64,000 nt of DNA, from the NCBI GenBank assembly GCA_006538405.1, contig BJKQ01000009.1:754001-818000 (forward strand). Reading direction: 5' to 3'. Of this stretch, positions 23,029-34,187 are shown in pieces. A model generated the notes under the pieces. The model worked only from the letters and a program-made list of their open reading frames with translations, did not search any database and was not told where the DNA came from. A program made the translations under genes and the position numbers. The DNA comes from Hansfordia pulvinata (taxonomy: Eukaryota > Ascomycota > Sordariomycetes > Xylariales). The number at the start of each line of letters is the position of its first letter. Positions within the stretch are counted from its first letter, which is position 1.

Positions 23029-23940
23029 AGAGAGTCGTTTGGAGGAGGCTTTGGCTTGGGGCAGGCGATGGAGGCGGGGGTCCCCAGTTGCGGGCTTTGC
23101 ATCAGGCGGGACTGTGTGTTTTATCAAGACGGGAGAGGATGGAGAGGAGAGCTGCGTTGGTCATTCATTTACTATCCAACGGATTATAACCGCTGGTCCC
23201 ATACATAGTCCTTTCAAAGGGATTTCTACAAGCTGCCCCGCGGGACTCGGCTTTCACTTGATGACACCTTGCGAAATGCGTGAGAAAGGGAAGGGGCTTC
23301 CTGCTTCAGTCCAAGAGAAACGTCGAGTTGGGAAGGAACCTACATTTCGAGAAAGAGGACAGTGAGGATACCTCACGACCTTGGCCACCGATCCGTGCAT
23401 GTACATGTACGCTGGTGACATGCAAATCGGGTTCCGTACACGCGTTCTGGACTTTCGGCCAGTTGCAACACGGGGTGGTGATTCGTGGCCTCACGCGAGA
23501 AAGAGGCCACTGAGCCGCTGCGGCTCCTTGACCGGTTGGCGGCAGCCTGCAGCGCTCGCAGATGCGCAAACAGACGCGCATCCGTGCCGGCTTCGTTGGC
23601 GATACGACATGGCCGGCCCAATGACGGCAGACGGCGACCCCCCCCTTCATCACCTGCTGGCCCTGCCCATCGACAGGCAAGTGAAGGTCCGCCCCCATGT
23701 TGAGGCTCGCTGACCAAGCCGCCGCCTCACTCCATCAAATGGCCTTTTTCATCGATTGTCCCAGCTATTTACATCATCCAACCTGGTTCACATCAGACGA
23801 TCCAAGCGTACCTACCTACCTATTTGCCTTGTCGCCAGCGCCGTCACCAGCGCCCTTCCAGACTCCATTTAAGGAAGAGCGCCGCCAGTCGTCACTCTGC
23901 CGGCTTTATACTCTGGTCAGTTCAAGGAGGTGCCTCCGGC
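22973..23940. other. Gene-free stretch with a (GT)n/(GC)n tract
   Basis: Just after the secreted-protein gene is a GT run of about 11 copies (22996-23018) that passes into GC repeats up to 23027, a sequence type able to form Z-DNA. The rest holds overlapping short frames with no domain and the promoter of the deaminase-fold gene. Confidence 0.6.
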
Positions 23941-26063
23941 ATGGCCAACACTCCCAGCTCCGCCGCCTTGGTAGATGCCATTGCCGCTTTGAATGTCCTA
24001 CACGGCAAAAACCACACATTGTCTGTCATCTGCAAGCCCATCGAGAACGAAGCCCCCCCTTTCTCTCCCGACTGGCAGGACTATGTCCTGTCTTTCGACG
24101 AAGAGAACCGACTGGCAGGCTATCTTGCGTTCCTCGCCTACCCATCCAACGACAACAGCCGCATTCCTGCCGTCTGCGTGGAGCAATCCCTGGACAAGAA
24201 GCATCTAAACGCGAGGGTCGCCCTGAACCGATCAGACCCTGGAGATAACGAGGGAAGCATGCGGGCCATCGTTGATGGTATGCAGCGCATCTTTGGCCAC
24301 ATGAGCCAGAGCGACGCGGATCCCAGTGCGTGCAATCCTGCCTGCCAGAAAGCTATTGATTGAGCCTTGGCAGCTAAAACAGGACATCGGCATCAGAGCG
24401 GAAAGATCGCATCTTCCAGGCCGTCGTATCCATGTGCTCGCGGCGGATCCTCACGCGTCTCGGCCTGAAGTTTGGCAGGGGATCGAAGAGTCCGTTGGAC
24501 GCGTTGCTCCAGGATGCCTCGAAGGCCCTGCGCTGCAAAAAAAGGGCCCTGAAGGAGGAGCAGAAGGAAATGGTCGAGGCATTCCTCTCCGAGACTAGGG
24601 AGATCACGAAGCATATCGCCGCCTGGAAGAACTACCAGACACCCGCCGCTCTCGCGGTCGTGGTGAAGAGCATATTCGACCTCGATAAGCACCCGAAGAT
24701 CGACGTGACCGGGGTGTTGAAGCACTTGACCAACCAAGACATGAACCCGAATTTGAAGCAAAGCATCTGCAACACGTTGGCCAAAGTGTCGAGATACCGC
24801 GAGGTAGCCAAGTATCTGTACCGGTGCGCGAAGGATCGGGAGATCTTCCGACACATGCGCGCCGTCCCCGTGGACCTGCCCGAGTCCTTCTTCGCGAGGC
24901 CCGCACCACCATCGTCGTCGGCGTCCGGATCCGACTTTACGTCCGTAGTCTCCAAAATAAATGGCCGGGCGAGGCCGGAGGTCGTCAAGGAGGCTTGCAG
25001 AATCCTGAATATCACGCCGCACGAGGCGGACGAGCAATTCTACAAAGTTAGGAACAGGGCGGCGGGGGAGGGAGCCAAGATCCACGCTGAGGTCCAGCTG
25101 CTCTACTTTTACGAGATGACGACGGTGACGGCGGCGACGGCGGACCGGCAGCAGCAGCGGGTGAAGCGCCGCCCGCGCGTCGTCAGGTCGAGCAAGGACG
25201 CCTGCTGGATGTGCAACTCGCTCATCCGGCTACACGGCGGGATGCACACGCCCCGCTGCCACGGCGTGCTGTATCCGGGCTGGCGGCTTCCCGAGGTCGC
25301 GACGACGACAGCGACTAGCAGCTCGCCGCCTCTGAACAAGCTGAGCGCCCGGCTCACAGCCGCGCTGCAGGAGGAGCTGAGTAGGTGCGTGGTGACGCTG
25401 CTGGAAAGGAGGGAGAGGACCGCATACCCCATGCCTTTTGAGAGCACCGCCACTGTCTGGCCCCGGTCCGTGTCGACGGTCTACCTGCCCCTGCCGTCTG
25501 CTCCGTCTGCTCCGTCGGCAGAGACCCTCACAGCTCCAGTGGCCATCCTTACGACAGCTGCATCAGCCCAAAGAAAGGCTGCCGACTCCCCCGCTGCCGC
25601 CGAAGACAAGAATCCCCCTCAGGCAACTCGAAGCTCAGGGTCCGGACTGGACACAGTTGTCGAAGAAACCAGCAGCGAATCCCTCTTTATCCACAGCAGC
25701 GGCGACGCTGCTGAGCCGAGGATCCTCCGCGAGGACGAGCGGCACACGGCCCACCTGCGGCACGGGGAGAGCTCGGCGGTCTACAGAGCCGGGCGGCTCG
25801 AGATCCAGGTCGAGTACGAGGGGCCGCAAGGGGTCAGCGCAAGCAGCACCACGGCGAGACAGCCCCAATCTCTTGCTTCGGAGCTGGTCTGCACGATCAC
25901 GCGGCTGGGCACACAGGACGCCCGCGCCGCTGCCGCCGTCATTGACGCCGAGGCCATCGAGGGAGAAGTGGCTCGCACTATGGACGGCGAGGGCTGCGTC
26001 TATGTCTCGGCCGGCGGGGCGGTGGTGAGGCTCTGTCGCGAGGAGGCCCGGGGCGGGGACTGA
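23941..26063 (+). CDS. OTT_1508-type deaminase-fold protein, 683 aa
   Basis: The protein carries the zinc-dependent deaminase signature. His and Glu of the HAE box lie in AKIHAEVQLLYFYE (His about 358, Glu about 360), and the zinc-binding cysteines are in SKDACWMCNSLI (about 398 and 401). These are followed by HTPRCHGVLYPGWRLP, the pattern I associate with the fungal OTT_1508-like deaminase family (PF14441). Substrate and role of that family are, to my knowledge, not established. Exons: 23941-24325 and 24397-26063. The intron (GTGCGT donor, CTAAAAC branch-like site, TCAG acceptor) is inferred because it alone joins the two frames in phase. The N-terminal 350 residues are helical-looking and specific to these proteins. 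After about residue 430 comes an Ala/Ser/Pro-rich tail with a more ordered C-terminal segment. No signal peptide or membrane segment. No frame break. Confidence 0.72.
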
Positions 26064-26756
26064 TCCCGTTTGCGAGCGCATCAGGTCATCTCGCTCACAG
26101 GCGGAGGGTTTAGGCATCCGTGTAAGGGGCCTCCCTCATCGAACAAGACCGAGGCGCGAGTAATCACTACCCTGGGTTGTCTTTGCACGTGAGTCCTCTC
26201 AGCGTCTGCCCTGGCGCACCACTTCTCCTATAGTGCCCCCTTTACCAAGCCGCAGTAGTCCTCTACTGGCGGTCCGGTATGCCGACTGCCACGAGAAAGC
26301 TGGTGACGTCGGGGCTGCTCTACGCTCGATTCCGTCGTCGGTGAGACAACCCTGGGCTAATGCCCGCCTACGTGGGTGTCGCGCCAAACTCAAACTGCCT
26401 CTCCTGAGCTCTGGCCAGGACCTTCACCTCCCGAATACTCCCGTCTCCTTGTTACTCTATCTCTGGAGCACACGTCTATGTTTCTTTCAATTCCCCGCGG
26501 GGGCACCTCGAGCTGTTTGAGCTGTCATGACAGAGGAAAGCCGACCCGACGTCAGACGAGGAGATTGGATAGGGTTGGCGGATGGAGACGCTTGCACAAG
26601 TGAAGGATAGGAGCGCTCTCTGCCCTCTGCCCGGCGCGGGGCATGGCAGATCTCGGTCTGCAGGTGAGATTTTGGCGCACAGGCGTGGTTCCCCCCTGTC
26701 CCCGGGTTGGCCTTGCTGCCACGCGTCTGACGTCGCCAGCCAGCTCGAAAAGACCT

Positions 26757-26760
<4 letters not shown>

Positions 26761-26794
<34 letters not shown>
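26761..26794. repeat. Dinucleotide microsatellite (CT)17
   Basis: Seventeen CT copies without interruption are seen. Similar CT or AG tracts recur at 27376, 28294, 55384 and 58699, all outside coding sequence. Confidence 0.97.
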
Positions 26795-26797
<3 letters not shown>

Positions 26798-27375
26798 CTC
26801 CTGCGGTCTTTGTCCGGGCTGAAAGGCACGCATGCTTGCATCCCCTGACCGGGGAGGGAGGGATCTCACATCGCGGAGGAGGGGAGGCAGCATGCATGCG
26901 AGATGGTGAAGGCCAGGGTGAGCACGACGGCGTCTGGCGAGAAAGGGCTAGGGGAGCATCCCGTCACTCGACCGTCAAGTGTGAAGAGGGTGGCGATGTC
27001 GGTAACCGGGAGCGTGCTGGCCTGGTGTCTTCCCCCCCGCCCTCCGGGGAACGCACACACGCGCCGCGCGAAGCCCTCGCCTCGCCCCCTCATGCCTTTA
27101 TGCTCGTCCGCGCCGCTACGCTGTTTCTCTGGACGAGGACTTCACCTTCCTATCGCGGCCACATGCGGACCCCGACTGTTCGCCACTTCCTCCTCAAAAG
27201 GGGAAGGGGATGGCCTGGAAAGTCGGGCAGCGAGGCCGTACGAGTCTCGTAAACCGCGCGCAGCGTCTGATTCGTTTTAGGGAACAAGGGCGGGCCCCCC
27301 TTTTTTCCCAGTCCGTCTGTCTGTCATCATCGGTGCTGTCACTATCTGTCCTGACAGAAAGGGTACGGCAGTGAA

Positions 27376-27394
27376 AAGAGAGAGAGAGAGAGAG
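27376..27394. repeat. Dinucleotide microsatellite (AG)9
   Basis: A short perfect AG run in gene-free DNA. Confidence 0.9.
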
Positions 27395-27667
27395 GGTGGC
27401 GGTCCCCTTTCCCCACTGGGGCTAACAACTTTTGCTAGCAGAGGCGCTCTCGCTGACTGGGCCGGCCGCCCTCTCCACCGAACCCTGGAAGGGGAAGGGG
27501 CAGGCATATGGAGGGGCCTTCTAGACGTCTTCTACCGCGCTTCTTCTGTTCTTCTCTTCTGTTTCTTTTTCTCTCAGTTTTCCGCCCCCTTCCGCTCTCC
27601 CCCGCCGTTGCGCGCTACCGCTACCGCCAGAAGCGGCATAAAGGGAGGCGGGCTGTGGCGGTGGCAA

Positions 27668-27690
27668 CGGCGGCGGCGGCGGCGGCGGCG
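27668..27690. repeat. Trinucleotide repeat (CGG)n
   Basis: Seven to eight copies of CGG/GGC in gene-free DNA. Confidence 0.9.
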
Positions 27691-28293
27691 AAACGCGAAG
27701 GGCGACAACGACGAATGAGAGCACTCGTTCGCATGCGCAGGCTCGCAGCGTCCTGCGCCGATACTGAAATACGAGCAGACCGGCCGGCGCGACACGCAGA
27801 ACAGAAAGACGCAGCTCCACGGAGGGATAAGGAACAGCTGTGTGTGTCATCTCTGGTCGTTAGTCTCGACAGGAACTGCCGCGCGAGTGTGTGTCAGCAT
27901 CTCGCACACCACGACAGTCCGATAAAAGTCGATCGCCGTCCTCTGCTCGGCCCCACAGCGTCGATACAGCCAGCACCACGAACAGGTTGCTGATAACTCG
28001 CGTACTGTGATTCTGATAGGACATCGTCGTGCCAGGCTAGTGCGCTCTGTGAGGCGATTCGGTGGCCCAGCTGACCGAGCCAAGGACACCCCTGCTTGTC
28101 TGCCTCATGCCGCAGATTTGCTCACCTCGGACGGACAACTCGACTGGCAGGCGGGAAGGGAGCTAGGCTGGCCCCGGGTTGACAGAGGGGAGAGGTCCGA
28201 GTAGTCGTCCCAACTCTGTATGCCTTCTCGTATCACTCAGAAGACAGTTGGGTATACTCTTGAACGTGTGAATGAGATCAGCAGATACCTACA

Positions 28294-28316
28294 TCTCTCT
28301 CTCTCTCTCTCTCTCT
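28294..28316. repeat. Dinucleotide microsatellite (CT)n
   Basis: About eleven CT copies, about 1.1 kb upstream of the GPCR-A start. Confidence 0.95.
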
Positions 28317-29454
28317 TTCTTCTGTTTTTCCCGCTCCCCGCCCCCCGGTCTGGCGCCGGCCCCACAACCCCCCGGGCGCGGGGGCGACAAACGCGACAAT
28401 GGTGGATTGCGTGCTCGGGAGGGTCTGCTGAGATCGCCGACGGGTCGGGGGAGGGGGGCACGCGACCTGTCCAGTCTCACCGGGCTCTCTTGGTGACAGC
28501 GGAGTGTTGTCAAGGTGTGCCCTGGCGCCGAGAGTCTACCATCTCAACTACTCGCGTGAGATGCCCCAAGGCGAGAGGTTGAGTGATTTTTATCCGAGCC
28601 AGTCTGTTTTGTGAAGCAGACACTTTTAAAGCAACATGGTTGTCAAGGTAAAGAGGGTGGTAGTCAGAAGGTGAGAGCTGCGGACATGGGCTCCTCATAG
28701 GCAGCAGTCCCCGCCGGCGCACGTACGAGTTTCGATGAGACTGGCAAATGCAACTCGAGACTCTACCCCAAAAGCTGCCGGCGGTGGCAAAGAGCGCGAC
28801 CACAAGGTTCAGAACTTACGAGAGCTACCCTCCCCGATCTTTACGAGCTGCGTGCCCGGCCCAAGCAGTGGAGGCGCGGGTGTACGCATCAGTTCCTCCC
28901 CCCTGCAAGTCGCCTCCCGGTCAGGCTAACCCGGGCACCCCGGAACCCAGGACCCAGGACCCAGTCAGGATCCAAGGAGGGAGGGTGCATTAGCGACGTG
29001 CCTCCGTTGCCTTACGAAAGGTATTATAAGGGGAGGCGAGGAAGGACAGGCGGGCGGGGAGAGGCGCGCGCATTCTGTTGAGAGAAGAGGACAGCCTACT
29101 AGTGAGAGACCTGGTCTTGGCTGTTTTGCCTCTCTTGATACGCATCTCGCTCAACGTTGCTGCTTTGTCTGCGTAGCCCCCAACCTGGCAAAGCTGTTTT
29201 GCCTGTTCAGTCCTCCATCCAGCAGCATCTCACGATCCCCGGACTTACTACACCACGACTACCTACACCAGCCCCCGACAGCCAAACCGATAAGAACCCG
29301 AAGTGGAGGAGATTGTCTCGATGGGAACGACGCTTGCCTGACGGCCAAAGAAAGAAAAGCAAAGGAAGAAGAAGACCAGACCTTTCAACAGGACATCTCC
29401 ACCCCCACACGTCAGGCTTCATGTAGGCCCCTCGACGCATTCTCCCCGATCAGC

Positions 29455-32194
29455 ATGGAGCACGATGCGGCAGCGGCGGCGCTGGGGCCGCTGCAGCGCC
29501 GCGCCGCCGTCGAGCTGCCGCCGGCCAGCGCGACCCTCGCGCACCTGTCCCCCGAGCACCGGCACGGCCTGATCGCCATCGGCGTCGTCGCCGCCATCTC
29601 GTTCGCGGCCACCGGCACCCTGTTCGCCTTCCTGACCTACAAGCTCTTGGACTGGAACCTGCGGGGAGGGCAGCCGGGGGCCGCAGCCCTGGGGAGAGGC
29701 CGTGGCAGCGGTGGCGGTGGTATCGGGAGGGGCGCAACCGCGGGTTCCCCCTGGGGGAAGGGGACGACTTTGAGGACGACGACGACGGTGATGGTCGGAG
29801 TGGAGGCGGCGGCGGAGGAAAAGGAGGAGGGGGACACGCGCCCGCATCGCCGCTCGAGCACGACCTGACCCTCGGCCTGGCGCAGAAGCAGTTCCCGCTC
29901 GACTCGAAGCGGACGCCGTTCCAGCAGCCGTACTACCAACATCAGCACCAGCACCAGCAACAGCAGCGAGGAATCGCAGGCGAGCAGGGGAGGCAACAGG
30001 AGGCAACGGTGGCCGGGAAGGATCCCCACCCGGCGGCAGCGGCGCCGCGCCCGCCGCTGAAGAAGGGGAAAGCGAGCAGCAGCTCCGGGACGGTGACGAC
30101 GGCGACGACGGCGACGAGATCGACGACTACGATGACGAGCACCCTGGCGGACCTCAAGACCTTCATCACGCAGCGCAGCGAGCAGGAATCGGAAGAGCTG
30201 AGGAAGATGGAGGAGGGCCGGTTCGCGGCAGCGGCGGCGGAAGCGGAAGCGGAGGCGGGAATAGACGACATCACCGGCAGCCCCGACAGCAGGAGAGACA
30301 AGAGCGGCCGGTCGACGACAAGGACGACGGCGACGACGGCGACGAGGACGAGGACGAAGGGCAGGCGGAGGCGGCGCAGGGCGGAGCAGCGCAACCCGTT
30401 CCCGCTGCTCATCTACAACCTGCTACTGGCGGAGCTGCACACGGCGCTGGGGTACGCGCTCAACGTGTCGTGGGCGGCGCGCGACGGCGTCTTCGTGGGC
30501 ACGGCGACGTGCTGGGCGCAAGGGTGGCTCGACTCGGTCGGCATCGTCGCCAGCAGCCTCTTCTTCATCTCCATCTCCATGCTGACCTACCTCGCCGTCG
30601 TCTGGGGCTGGCGCCCTCGCCAGCGCGTCGCCCAGGGCTGCGTCGCCCTCACCTGGGCCGCCGCCCTCGTCCTCGTCACCGCCGGCATCATCCACACCCG
30701 CAACGGCCGGGACAGCGGGGGGTGGTTCGTCCGCGCCGACGCCTGGGTGAGTCTGGTTTTTTTTTTGGTCTTTCTCATTCACGGTCTCTCTGAAGATAGA
30801 GGGGGGGGGGGAAGAGAGTTGACTTCCGACTGGACCGCCCCTCCCCTCCCGTCCAGTCGGAAGTCAACTCTCTCTCCCCTCCCCCCTATTCGGCCCCCCC
30901 CACCCCTTTTCCTCCCTTACAACCTCCATCCCAAAACGCAAACCCCCCTCCTCCCCAAGCTAACCAACCACCTCCACAGTGCTGGGTCAACTCGGCCTAC
31001 CCCAAAGCCCGCCTCTGGTCCTGCTGGGCCTGGGTCCTCGTGTCCATTCCCATCACCGTCGTCCTCTACTCGTTGACCTTCTGGTCGCTGTGGAGCGAGG
31101 GCCGGTCGTCGCGCCACTTGCCTTCCGGCGCACCACTCGCCGACGACGACACCAGCAACAACAACCCAAACTACTCCATGGCCCCTCCTCACCACCAGCC
31201 CGCGGCGCCGCCACCAAAGCCCCGCCCCTCAGGCCACCACCCGGCCTTCTTCTGGTACCCCCTGATCTACCTAGCCTGCACCGCGCCCCTGGCCGTCGCC
31301 CGCCTGGTGACTACCACCGCCGAGGCCGACGGCGTCGCAGCCGCCGCCGCCGCCGCTTCTTCTTCTTCTTCTGCTGCTGCCGCCGCCTTCCTCGACAGCG
31401 GCAGCGTCACCGTGTACTGCGTCGTGGGCTCGCTGGTCGCCGCCAACGGCCTGCTCAACACCGTCCTGTGGTCCACCACCATCCTGGTCAGCACGCCCCA
31501 GGACATCCGCGACACGGGCCTCGACCGCTTCCGCTTCATCAAGACCCCGCGCGAGCGCCGCTACGGCAACATTGTCTGGATCCAGGGGCGGCAGAACAGC
31601 GTCTGGGGCAACGAGGACGGGAGAGGCGGCGGGAGAGGCGGCGGGAGCGGGGGCGGGGGCGGGGGCGCCGGGCCCAACACTACTACTACCCCCAATAACG
31701 GTGGTGTCGGTGGCACGGGCAGCGGCAACGGCAGCAGCAGCAGCAACCTGGCCTCCCGCCTAGACGCCCTCGGCGCCGGCGCCGCCGACCTCGCCTGCGC
31801 CGCGGCCCGGTCCTTGCGCACCTGGGGCCGCCGCGCCGCCCGCCAGCTGAGCAGCGACAGCGGCGGCGTCTCGCTCAACAACCACTACTGGTGGTGGAGG
31901 ACCGGCGGCCAGGCCCCTCCTCCTGCCCCGACGCCCGCCAGCAGGAGCAAGAAGAGGAACAAGTCCAGGTCCAAGTGGCTCGACGCGGCGGCGGCGGACC
32001 CGAGGGCGGCCAGCGAGGAGTCGCTGCGGAGCGCCGTCGCCGCCGCGGGGGAGAGCGGCGGCATCGTCCTCGACGTCGTCACCACCGTCGTCATCGAGGA
32101 GGACGGCGGGCGCCGGTACAGCAGGCCCCCCGAGATGTCCCGCATGCTGACGCCTCACGACGTCGTGCTGCCCCGGGCCTACACGCCGCGGTGA
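29455..32194 (+). CDS. GPCR-A, fungal seven-transmembrane receptor, about 835 aa
   Basis: A predicted plasma-membrane G-protein-coupled receptor; ligand unknown. TM1 is HGLIAIGVVAAISFAATGTL, close to the N-terminus. A cytoplasmic loop of some 300 residues with Asp/Gly/Ser/Lys/Thr runs follows. Then come TM2 (LLIYNLLLAELHTALGYAL), TM3 (CWAQGW, then SSLFFISISMLTYLAVV), TM4, a second extracellular loop with RADAW/CWVN, TM5 (WVLVSIPITVVLYSLTFW), TM6 (HHPAFFWYPLIYLACTAPLA) and TM7 (YCVVGSLVAANGLLNTVLW). A long Gly/Ser/Ala-rich tail contains GLDRFRFIKTP and ends soon after DVVTTVVIEEDG. Exons are 29455-30746 and 30980-32194, with a 233-base intron. One base is missing between about 29660 and 29763, probably in GGGG near 29691, because the cytoplasmic-loop motif PLEHDLTLGLAQ lies in the next frame. 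It is a paralogue of GPCR-B at 52210-53860. Receptor class (Git3-like or GprM-like) is uncertain. Confidence 0.82.
30801..30886. repeat. Perfect 23-bp inverted repeat (hairpin) inside the GPCR-A intron
   Basis: Left arm 30813-30835 (AGAGAGTTGACTTCCGACTG then GAC) and right arm 30851-30873 are exact reverse complements with a 15-base pyrimidine loop. A run of ten G at 30801-30810 lies just outside the left arm and C-rich sequence lies outside the right arm, so after two or three mismatches the stem could extend by about ten more pairs. The whole structure lies within the intron (30747-30979). Confidence 0.95.
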
Positions 32195-32885
32195 AGGATG
32201 TGGGATCGCCTGAGTGTGTGCATTTTTTCTAACCCCCCCCTTTTCACTTCTCTTTTTTTTTTTTTTTTTTGCCAGACAAGTTAGATATCAAGCGAGCGAG
32301 CGCAGTGCAAGTGTTCTTGTAGACAAATTTCTGAATAGCCCATGTCATTTCCCCTCTGGCCTATTACGTCTCATCTTTTGCAATACCGAGTAGAGCACCG
32401 TCTGAAGATACCTACTTACTTATCCGCCCCTGAATACCAAGTATGAATGCGGCCGATCCACTCTCGTCGCGGCGTTCCCGTGTCCAGCTTGATGTGTAGA
32501 TATCATTGCGGCTATGGCGATAGGTGCCTGCTTCCGATGCACGATGCTGCGTCCGTCAATAGAATCCCCGGCGCGTCGACCCCGTATGCGTGGTGGCCGA
32601 GTTTCGACCCTGGTAGAATCGGGACTCGTTGACATGGCCGCGTGCATAGTCACTACAGGCGTTCCTAATTACACGGCTGAGTGTAAAGGAGACTCGTAAA
32701 AATTGACCTGAACTCCCTCCCAAGAATGCTCCCGCCGAAGAATCGAAGTGGCCCCCAAAACAGAACTGAAGCAATCGTACAGCCAGAGGCCCGAAGCCCG
32801 GCCGTCAGCAGCCAGACGCCCGTAGCTCGTTCGTCAGCAGCTGTTCCTGTCGTGCCTCGCCCTGGGGCTGCGACCGTCCTTGACA
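32195..32885. other. Convergent 3' region between GPCR-A and the FAR1-type gene
   Basis: This is the shared downstream flank of two convergent genes, with a T-run at about 32251-32270. No domain is seen in short frames. Confidence 0.6.
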
Positions 32886-34187
32886 CTACCCGGACTGTTT
32901 TTGCAGCTGCTCTGCCTGCTGCTGCAGGTTCAATGCCTGCTGCTGTAGCTCCTGCGCCTGGCGCTGGAGCGCCATCAGCTGCGCATTCTCCTGCTCATTC
33001 GCAGTGCCGGCGTCGCGCAGGATGATGCAGGGCCGGCGGCCGATAATGTCAAAGGCGGTCGGCGCCTGCGAGGCGGCATCGCTGGGGTCCAGCTGGTCCG
33101 TGTCGCTGACCGACAGCGCCCGCAGTATGTGCCGGTCGATCTTGTCCAGCTCCGCGTTGGGGTGGTGGCCGTTGAGGTAGTTGGCAATGTCGACGGGGTT
33201 CATGGCGGCGACGCGCGTCAGGCGGTTGATGGCGGAGCGCATGCCCTTGTTGTTCTCCTTCTGCCAGCGCCGGTACGACGCCAGCGAGTCCATCTTGTGG
33301 TGCGGCATGGGCTCGTGGTTGTGCTCGGGCTTGGAGATTTCGATGAACCACATGTCGCCCTCGCGCTTGAGCCGGCGGACCGAGGCGGCCCACAGGCAGC
33401 CCGTCTTGATGCTGTCGCGCTTGCGCCGGCCGGTGCCCTTGGACTCAAAGGCGCGCCCGCCGCGGTCGCACACCATGTCTTTGCGGATGACGTCCCCGAC
33501 GGGGTCGTACTTGCCACTCGACAGCTTCTCCTTGACGTTCCGCAGCTGGCTGACGCCGTAGCCATTGTTAAAGCAGTATTGCTGCAGCGCGAAGATGGCG
33601 TCGTCCATGGTGCGGTAGGGCCCGCGGTGCAGCGGGCCCGGCGCAGGGCGCGGCGGGACGGGGCCGACGGGCGATTTGGCTCGCAGTCGCGTCTTGGAGC
33701 CCTTGGGCCGGCCTTTGGGCTTGCCGTTCTTGGTGATGCTGGGTGCCGAAGCTGGGGTTGGGCCCGGGTCCGAAGGCGGACGGCCGTCGTTCTGGGTGGG
33801 CGTCTGCAGAAGGGAGGGATCCGGGTCCGGCGCCGGCGCCGTCACGTCGTCGGGATCGGACTCGGCATCGTCACTGATGGTCTCGTGTTGCTCGCCTTGC
33901 TCGTCTTGCTGCTCCTGCTCCTGCTGCTGATGTTCATGTTGGGGAACTTGATCGACAGTCTGATCGGGATGGCCGACCGTGTGCGTTGGGCCGGGGGCGA
34001 CGGCGTGGTGCGGGTGCGATGGCGGTTGGGGGTATTGGGCTTGCTGCAAAGCCGAGTCGATGCCGCCCGGGGGCGATTGCGGGGGCTGCTGGGCGTAGTT
34101 GAAGGGGTTGTAGTAGGGGTTGTACTGCGACGAGGCCATCGTCAGCGGCGACGGAGGGCAACCGCCCGTGAGGTCATGGGCTGGCAA
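32886..34187 (-). CDS. FAR1-type DNA-binding protein with AT-hook
   Basis: A single-exon gene of 433 codons. The likely start is the second Met at 34139 (MASSQYNPYYNPFNY), giving 417 aa. The N-terminal third is Pro/Gln/Glu-rich. An AT-hook-like KPKGRPKGSK lies near the middle. It is followed by a FAR1/FHY3-type DNA-binding region related to WRKY-GCM folds: YCFNNGYGVSQLRN, VCDRGGRAFESKG, KTGCLWAASVRRLK, then a His pair in KPEHNHEP, so Cys and His are placed as in a C2H2-type chelation site. The rest is helical, ending in a Gln-rich coiled coil (QRQAQELQQQALNLQQQAEQ). In other organisms this domain is found at the N-terminus of Mutator-like transposases and domesticated regulators; no transposase domain is present here. 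Probable nuclear transcription regulator; targets unknown. It is convergent with GPCR-A. Confidence 0.8.
   Translation of the reverse strand: MPAHDLTGGCPPSPLTMASSQYNPYYNPFNYAQQPPQSPPGGIDSALQQAQYPQPPSHPHHAVAPGPTHTVGHPDQTVDQVPQHEHQQQEQEQQDEQGEQHETISDDAESDPDDVTAPAPDPDPSLLQTPTQNDGRPPSDPGPTPASAPSITKNGKPKGRPKGSKTRLRAKSPVGPVPPRPAPGPLHRGPYRTMDDAIFALQQYCFNNGYGVSQLRNVKEKLSSGKYDPVGDVIRKDMVCDRGGRAFESKGTGRRKRDSIKTGCLWAASVRRLKREGDMWFIEISKPEHNHEPMPHHKMDSLASYRRWQKENNKGMRSAINRLTRVAAMNPVDIANYLNGHHPNAELDKIDRHILRALSVSDTDQLDPSDAASQAPTAFDIIGRRPCIILRDAGTANEQENAQLMALQRQAQELQQQALNLQQQAEQLQKQSG

Larger units (their letters stand above)
26064..29454. other. 3.4 kb gene-free stretch rich in CT/AG microsatellites
   Basis: No protein domain is seen in either strand. 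The stretch holds two long CT tracts (26761-26794 and 28294-28316), an AG tract (27376-27394) and a GGC tract (27668-27690). The last 400 bases are CT/A-rich and look like the promoter and leader of GPCR-A. Confidence 0.55.
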
